Notes under the pieces: model-generated
What the model was told of the DNA's origin: nothing
Databases searched by the model: none
The model's input: the letters and a program-made list of their open reading frames with translations, nothing else
Part shown: positions 57,791-64,000 of the stretch, piece by piece
How positions within the stretch are numbered: the stretch's first letter is position 1
How the letters are laid out: every line of letters begins with the position of its first letter
Assembly (NCBI RefSeq): GCF_032884065.1
Contig: NC_088883.1
Coordinates: 21,943,637-22,007,636 of the forward strand
From: Artemia franciscana
Lineage: Eukaryota; Arthropoda; Branchiopoda; Anostraca; Artemiidae
DNA length: 64,000 bases
Direction: 5' to 3'
Made by a program: the position numbers and the translations under genes

Positions 57791-58579
57791 GTTGGCTTAA
57801 TGCAGGAGATTGCAGACAGTGAAGCTACAATTAGTTTCATGTGCAAGAAAGCAAAAGATTTTTCTTTCTTGAGGCAGAAGATGTTGCAAGTGTAGATTTT
57901 TTTTTTTATATTCTCTGAAGTGTGCTCCAAGAAAAACATTTTTCCTGAGGAGGAATCAGTAGAGTGACTTTGAGCTTTTGCTAAGAATTTGATGTTTCAC
58001 AACACAATGTCTTAATTAAGCAAGCTTATAATTATAATTTTGTAGAACTTTATTCAAAGTAAGAAAAAACTATTTTTTGGACAAATTCACAGTTTACACA
58101 GGTCTGCTGGATGATTTTTGGTACTTTTTTTAGCTTGTCTAGTTTGAGATTCTTTGAATTTTCAGAACATTTGAAGAACCTTTAAAAAAAAAATTAAGCA
58201 TTTCTTATTCTGAGATGTGTCTAGAGAATCCCAAATTAAGGTTTCTATTCATAAGCAAATGAGATGTTTAGTGATCTGCAATTTTTTTCTATTTTAAGCC
58301 TAACCTCCCTTATATGATTAGCTTGAATATTTTAGCCATGTACAGCACTCATAATCCCAAATATACTGATAGACAATAGTGAAGCCTTATCTTGGCAATC
58401 TATTAAAAGGTTAAGCCCAATTAAAAAAAAAAAATGTTATCTAATCTTTCACATACAATCTTAAAGTTAGAACAACCTATCCTATTAATAGACAAATATG
58501 CACTATATGGGGATGAAGTTCATTTGTTATGCAAATGAATGTTGTATTTAGATTAAGGATGCAATTCTGGATATATATT

Positions 58580-58651
<72 letters not shown>

Positions 58652-58724
58652 GCTATCAAATTAGTCATCTGCTGTTATCTCTTCATAGACATGGTCTACT
58701 TTGGATAATTTGAATCTAAGACAA
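57791..58724. other. stretch without a gene, with a TA microsatellite
   Basis: AT-rich; the (TA)n run at 58583-58643 and its imperfect extension are the only clear structure. Confidence 0.6.
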
Positions 58725-59335
58725 AGTGACTTTTGACTAGGCCTATCTTAGAAAGGGGTTATGTTAGGAAAGTGAAACTTTGAGAGATGGGTCTAAAGGC
58801 TAAAGTATGTCATGGGAAGGTATTTTGAAGTATCTATCTCTACTCCTTCTCTCTCTAGAGGGCCCTGACCTTTGATGACCTTCAAAAATATGTGTGTTAT
58901 GAAAGTGAAACCTTGCAAAATAGATCTTCTGCTTGAATGAAGTACAACAAAATTATTTCCAGCTTCATAACATTACTCAATCCTAATTTATAAGGTTGTA
59001 AAGATATGCAAATACAGTTTCTAAATTTTGAAAAAAAAAAAAACAGTGACATGGCTCAAAATTCTACTCAAATAACAGAAATTGCATTTTCAGAACTAAA
59101 GGCAGAGAAAAAGCAACTAGTAACTGAAAATTAAGGTAAAATGTTGTTTTGTTGAAATTTCAATAGGTAGCCTATAGACCTGTCATCCAGGCAAATTTTG
59201 GGGCTCTCTAGAGGGAGAAGGAGTGGAGGTAAGTACTTCAAAATGTCTTCCCAGGATATACTCTAGCCTGTAGACCCATCCCTGAAAGTTTCATTTTCCT
59301 AACCTAACCCCTTTCTGAGATAAAAAGAAGTCACT
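58725..59335. mobile_element. foldback element: inverted repeats of ~140 bp
   Basis: 58725-58866 and 59200-59335 are inverted copies (about 80-85 % by eye). For example GAAAGGGGTTATGTTAGGAA on the left pairs with the reverse complement of TTCCTAACCTAACCCCTTTC on the right. The arms meet CTCTAGAGGGCCC / GGGCTCTCTAGAG on the inside. The spacer is 333 bp with no frame. This is the structure of a foldback or long-TIR non-autonomous DNA element; a transcript would form a long hairpin. Confidence 0.85.
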
Positions 59336-60569
59336 CAACTAGAATTTTACCCACACTAGGCCTATTGAATCCCTTTTCAAGGCCCTTTCCAAATATAATA
59401 GCCACTTCACTATCAAATGCTCTTTGCCTAATTAATAGGCTAGGAACAAATTGCATAGACTATTATAAATTTAGAACAACATTTTTTAGTGTTTCCTGTA
59501 TAGCTTCATACACTCCATGGCTAAATCTGCAACCATCATGGAGGTTGGGAGCCATGGGAGAATTGTCAAAAGAGTAATCATGACTCCTAGCTAAACCTAG
59601 CCTGTTAGAAAGGGCACAAAGGAATGAAACGGTACTAATTGGGTTTTATGAAAGATTCTTTTTAGAAGAGCTTTAACTCTAGACTGTAACTATTTCCTTT
59701 ATCTGTACTTACTGTGGAGATCCTGTAACATTTTCATTTGGGAGTTTGCCCTCTCTCTTAGCAGCTTCTTTTAATGCACTTTCAACAAGTCTAGATGATC
59801 TTGAATAGGTTTTTCTATGTACAGACATGACAATTTGTATTCAAGCAAAACTAACTTTTCAGTTAGAATCACATAAGAATACTTTGTTTTAAATATTCTG
59901 TGGCGGCTGTTTCAAATTTACTGCTGAATTAGTCGCTGAAAAAGAAATCCTTTAATCAAACACGATCCCGCCTTTTTTGGCGCCGATTTGAAAAATTAGC
60001 TGCGTTCATTTTCAACATCCGCGGGGCTCCCAAGGCGTCAATGAAGCTGTTAAAGCAGTCCACCAAGCTAATAAATAATTTTTCTCGGATAACACTCTTG
60101 ACCTTATTGAACAAACAATACACAAATAAATGGCTGCATATATAGTAGTATATATATGTTTAAATGTTTTTCTTGGTAAAAGAATGATGCAGGGCTCCCA
60201 TGGGGTTAATAAGGCTAATAAAGTTTTTCACGAAAATACAGAAGATAATTTTTGTCCCACTCACGCAAGAATATCACCTTTTTGACATAGTAACTTTTAT
60301 AGAATATAACTAAAATAATTGGATGGGGAGCTGATAAAACTATCTTTTGAAGTATTTTTTCCTTTTAATAATAGATGAAAATATTTTGTTTCTAGCCCTT
60401 ATTCTTTTATCAGGCAAAATATTTAAACAGGCATACACCATTATATATGTAAACACTAATTTGTGTGTGGTTTGATTGAAATTTTCTACAAGTCTGTTGC
60501 TACTGGCTGAGCTTTGCGGACGTTCTTGAAAAAAGTTAAAATGAAGTTCAACTTTTTTCGACAGCAATA
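59336..60569. other. stretch without a gene
   Basis: No coding frame with a recognisable domain. 59930-60060 is locally GC-richer (CGCCTTTTTTGGCGCCGATT, with a GGCGCC palindrome), an island of different composition in AT-rich DNA. Confidence 0.5.
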
Positions 60570-62070
60570 AAGTCATAGTGGCTGTCTCAAAAATTTGATT
60601 GGATGCATTTGAAAATGAATAGGCTAGAGATAAGGGCTGCTTGCCCTCAAATCTTGTCACTCTCAAATAGGGCACAAAAACTTTTAATTGTGAATTAATT
60701 AGCTCCTTTAAAAGTTTCAGTGATATTGCCAGCTATTATAGAGTGGTGATCCCTATTATATTACTTATATACCCTTTTGAAAACCTGCATGCATAAAGTA
60801 TCTTCCTCTAATTGAAACTCCTAAATGTCACAGGGAGCTTCATCTCAATATCTTCTGTGCCCTTAGTTACATCAACTGTAGCGGTAGTAGTGACAACATA
60901 TATATAGTGCCTTCTGGCTAGTTTAAAATTCCCCACAACTTTCCCTCGAAGGTCTAAATTAATAATATATGTTGATATAATAGAATTTGACAATCTGGGG
61001 AGGTTGGAATCCCAAAAGACATAATTACTGAACCTTTCGATAATACTGAACAAAACGATTCTCTTAAAATTTTGATTGGATGTGTTTTGGAGAATGATAG
61101 GATTGTGGAGGGAGGCTGGTTGTCTTCCTTTCACTTTTGAATTATCAGCTATTAATCTAATTTTAGAACAAACTTATCTTGTCTTGTGTTTTTTGTTAGC
61201 AAAAATATCAGTTTTGTGTTCATTTTCCCGCTCAAAACTCAAAAGCCATTCAAGTCCATTCATCTTACAACATTAAATGACGAAATAGGTGTAAAATGTT
61301 TTAAATTTTTAGCTTTAATGCATAAAAATTACATAAAATTTAAGGAATATCTATCACTAAATATACTAAACTGATAATCCACAGGCATTTTCTTCAGTAA
61401 AGTGCAAATCATGTTTTAGTCTTGAGAAGGCTTGGCGGTTGTCAAAGACATAATTTCCAGACCTTTTATCTACACTGAACAAAATGGTCATCTCAAGACT
61501 TTGATTAAATGTGCTTTGGGAATTGATGGAATGTGGGGAGGGCTTGTTACCCTCCAATCATTTTTCACTAATAAAAAGAGCACTAGCTCTTTCAATTTCC
61601 AGTCGAATGAACGTTTTTCAAGGTTTTTACGACAACAAATTCTATTGGATGCATTTCAAGAAAATACGAGGTGTGGGTGGGTATCCATCCTTTGATCATT
61701 CTCAATCTTAAAAAGGACACTAGAACTCCTTATTACCAATCCAACGACCCCTCTCCAAAGTTTATGCGATCACCCTTTCTATGTAAGCCTGATATGCCCC
61801 CAAAGCATAACTTACAAACCTTGCCCTGAGGACTGTGAGGGGGGAGGGTTATCATCCTCAAAGACATAATTTTTGGACCTTTCAAATACCTTGAACCAAA
61901 TGGCTATCTCAAAATTGGGATTCGCTGTGTTTGAAAAAGTCATAGGTTTTGGAGGGGGCTGGGAGGGGGTTAGTTGCCCCCCGATCACTTTTGACCAATA
62001 AAAAGGACACTAGCCCTTCCAATTTCCAATTGAGTGATCCCTTTTTGAAGTTTCTACAACAACTCCTTCG
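60570..62070 (+). repeat. tandem array, four units of ~415-445 bp, strongly diverged
   Basis: Units start near 60573, 61019, 61449 and 61863. Each has, in order, AAAGACATAATT-like, GGCTATCTCAAAA-like, TTGATTGGATGTG-like, a G-rich GGGAGGGCTTGTTACCCTCC-like piece, then AATAAAAAGGACACTAG and CTTTCAATTTCCA-like. Short minus-strand frames of 63-111 codons across the units share no domain and arise from the repeat. It resembles a common Artemia repeat from memory; unverified. Confidence 0.82.
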
Positions 62071-63584
62071 ATACGAAATGCCTTGGTCTAAACAGAAAGA
62101 ATAAAAATGATATTGTGCCCACATAGCCCTTTATTTAGGTAGTGCTATTTCGCTGCCTATGATTGCGTTTTATTTTGCTATTCTACAAACATTGTTCTGT
62201 ACTGAAACATTTCCTTGTAAAATTTCCTCAGCCAGACAAAATGTTCAACCACAATCAAAACGGAAGGGATTAAAACTTATGCAAATATATAATAATAATA
62301 ATAATAATTTTATTTTTGCCCGCTCACTCACAAAAAAAAGAAAAGCAGAGTAATAAAAAAGACAAAAAGAAAAAAACACGAATACTCAGCATTAAAATAC
62401 AAGACTAAGTAATAAATTCTTCATTTGTACTCGCATATCAGGTGTAGAGGCAAAAACTCGAACAATTTTTCCAACGCCTTTTTGTCTGCACTTGTACCAG
62501 TAGACGGCACAACGATAATTGGGTCCATTATATTTTAGTCTGTCAGTTTGTGTGAACCAGTCCTATAGCGAAGATACATAAAGCAGGTGAGGGGGAGCAA
62601 CCGATTGAAGAACTCACCTTTAAACAAGCTGACTGAAGACAGACATAATGGACATTGACTGAAGACAAAGAAAAATATCGACGAGCTATTTAAAGCCAAT
62701 TATAATTCAATAAATGAAAGATATTTGTACAAAAGCATAATTGATTTCCTCGTGGATAATAGTATTTTTTGAAGAGAGTAAAGTGAGCGCAGAAGAGAGT
62801 AAGTTCGAGTACTAAGAGCCGTATAGGTACCAGCCGGCCTACAGGTCTTAAATTGCTGAGAACAGGCAGCTCGACTACTTGTACCTCCCACAAGCCCTCC
62901 AATCCTATCATTTCTTATTTTCCCTTTGTTCTGGGTTATTTTTTTTTGTTATATAAAAACCAAGAATATTATATTCCTTAATAACTGTAGAAAAAAGAGA
63001 GAGAAAAAAATAATATATATATTGATTGTGTTGATGTTGATTGCCAAAAAAAAGTCTTTTTGCTTATCTGATGGTTGTATTGATTTTCGTTGCATTAATT
63101 GTGTATTTAGAAGAAACCTCCAAGAATCCGAAATGAGTCTATTATAGATTCCAGTTGCTTCTTTTGGAAGAAGATGTGTAAATGCTGACTTCACAATCAT
63201 TTTTGATGTTTCAGGCCCCTCCAATATTTTAATATATATATTCCGAGGGGTGTGCTTTCTTAGGTTTGATTCTTAGCCCCAGTTTTTGTTTTGCAAATAC
63301 TAAACTTGAATTTAGTAAAAAAAAGGATTTAAAAGAGAGACTTGTAGCCTCTGTATATTTAAAAACAAAGTTGAATCTTTATCTTCTATCCTTTAAGAAC
63401 AAAAACTTTTAGAACAGCAGCAATTGGAATGGAGTAGAAAGAATTTTTCATAATATCTCAAAAACAGAAGAGCTCACTATTATACATTTGCTTGAAATAA
63501 TACAGTTTTCACTTGAAATGTTTTAAAAGGCCATTGGTGGCATGTTTATTGCACTCGTAAGTGCTTCAAGTACAGGACTATTTA
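62071..63584. other. stretch without a gene
   Basis: Contains a short AAT microsatellite (62289-62307) and a likely dispersed repeat at 62765-62920 (AGAGCCGTATAGGTACC, CAGCCGGCCTACAGGTCTTA, GGCAGCTCGACTACTTGTAC), which I remember as frequent in Artemia DNA but cannot check. Frames on the minus strand there are repeat by-products. Confidence 0.5.
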
Positions 63585-63690
63585 GCGCAAAGAGCGGGAA
63601 GCTGAGAAGAGAGCAGCCCATCTAATGGACGGAGTAATTTCCATTAGTTTTAATATTCATATCACTCATTCCTTTCATTTGAAAAAAAGT
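63585..63690 (-). repeat. fragment of the hairpin repeat
   Basis: Contains TTTAGCGCAAAGAGCGGGAA, CGGAGTAATTTCCATTAG and TTTTAATATTCATATCACTC, a diverged inverted copy of the subrepeat seen at 43140-43250. No hairpin. Confidence 0.7.
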
Positions 63691-64000
63691 AAAAATAAAA
63701 ATAAATAAATGAATATGATTTAAGAAGGAATTCTCAAAGACAAAGGCAGTTGGAAATGCATAAAAGGTATTTTTCACTTTACCTCAAATATGGAAAAGCT
63801 TATTAATCTGCATTTACCCTAAATAATAAAAATGTTTTTATGTAATGACATAAATGTCATGACATTATGTAATGACAACCTTTTTATGTAATGAACAATT
63901 CCCGTTTACTTAAAGTGCTAGATTACTTTTTACTTGATTTGAAAAAATATGTCTTTTAAATTTACTATCGTGATGGTTTTACACAATGGTTAATGATGTT
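63691..64000. other. stretch without a gene at the window end
   Basis: AT-rich. TTTATGTAATGACA recurs three times at 63836-63890 as a short tandem. Nothing else seen. Confidence 0.5.

Noticed and set aside
60340-60675. 111-codon minus-strand frame, with similar ones at 60808-61134 and 61366-61557
   Set aside because: They lie at matching places of a ~430-bp tandem array, share no domain and have repeat-driven composition.

Overview
This is eukaryotic nuclear DNA: AT-rich, full of introns, microsatellites and decayed retrotransposons, with no bacterial-type gene order. An arthropod fits best. Several dispersed repeats (the hairpin repeat at 19.0, 43.1 and 63.6 kb, and the repeated reverse-transcriptase tails) resemble ones I remember from the brine shrimp Artemia. 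That is recall, not a database result, so read it as 'probably a branchiopod crustacean'.

The one convincing host gene runs on the minus strand from about 47.2 kb down to 24.7 kb. It encodes a ubiquitin-specific protease, closest to USP37/USP26/USP29. I could place six exons with good splice sites and matching phases: 47154-47243, 46166-46606, 43504-43692, 37487-37617, 33854-33986 and 24704-24949. They cover a KEN-box linker, the catalytic Cys box, the Q-D box and both CxxC pairs of the zinc ribbon. The His box and the C-terminal exons were not found, and neither was a confident N-terminal start. The introns hold most of the mobile DNA.

The dominant structural feature is a 9.2-kb block present twice in direct orientation, 1-9174 and 44241-53461, differing by roughly 1-2 % by eye. 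Copy 1 begins at the first base of the window and stops exactly at a 100-N assembly gap (9175-9274). It repeats USP exons 1 and 2. A misplaced allelic contig is the simplest reading; a true segmental duplication is the alternative.

Other regions, left to right: a truncated LINE with ORF1, endonuclease and RT on the minus strand (9275-12480); an 87-bp satellite with higher-order structure (13.1-14.5 kb); a 22-bp tandem repeat and RT tails (15.1-15.9 and 23.8-24.5 kb); a repeat with terminal inverted repeats (26.2-27.1 kb); a degenerate RNase H-bearing LINE interrupted by a broken C2H2 zinc-finger array (27.4-33.1 kb); a tRNA-like element and a tandem array (33.2-33.8 kb); another LINE RT (34.7-36.3 kb); a hAT transposase pseudogene with one recognisable terminus (38.7-40.4 kb); a PHD-finger CR1-like LINE with an internal deletion (55.3-57.8 kb); a long inverted repeat (58.7-59.3 kb); and a four-unit ~430-bp tandem array (60.5-62.1 kb). 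I found no operons, CRISPR arrays, rRNA or intact tRNA genes, and no clear sign of a new biological system.
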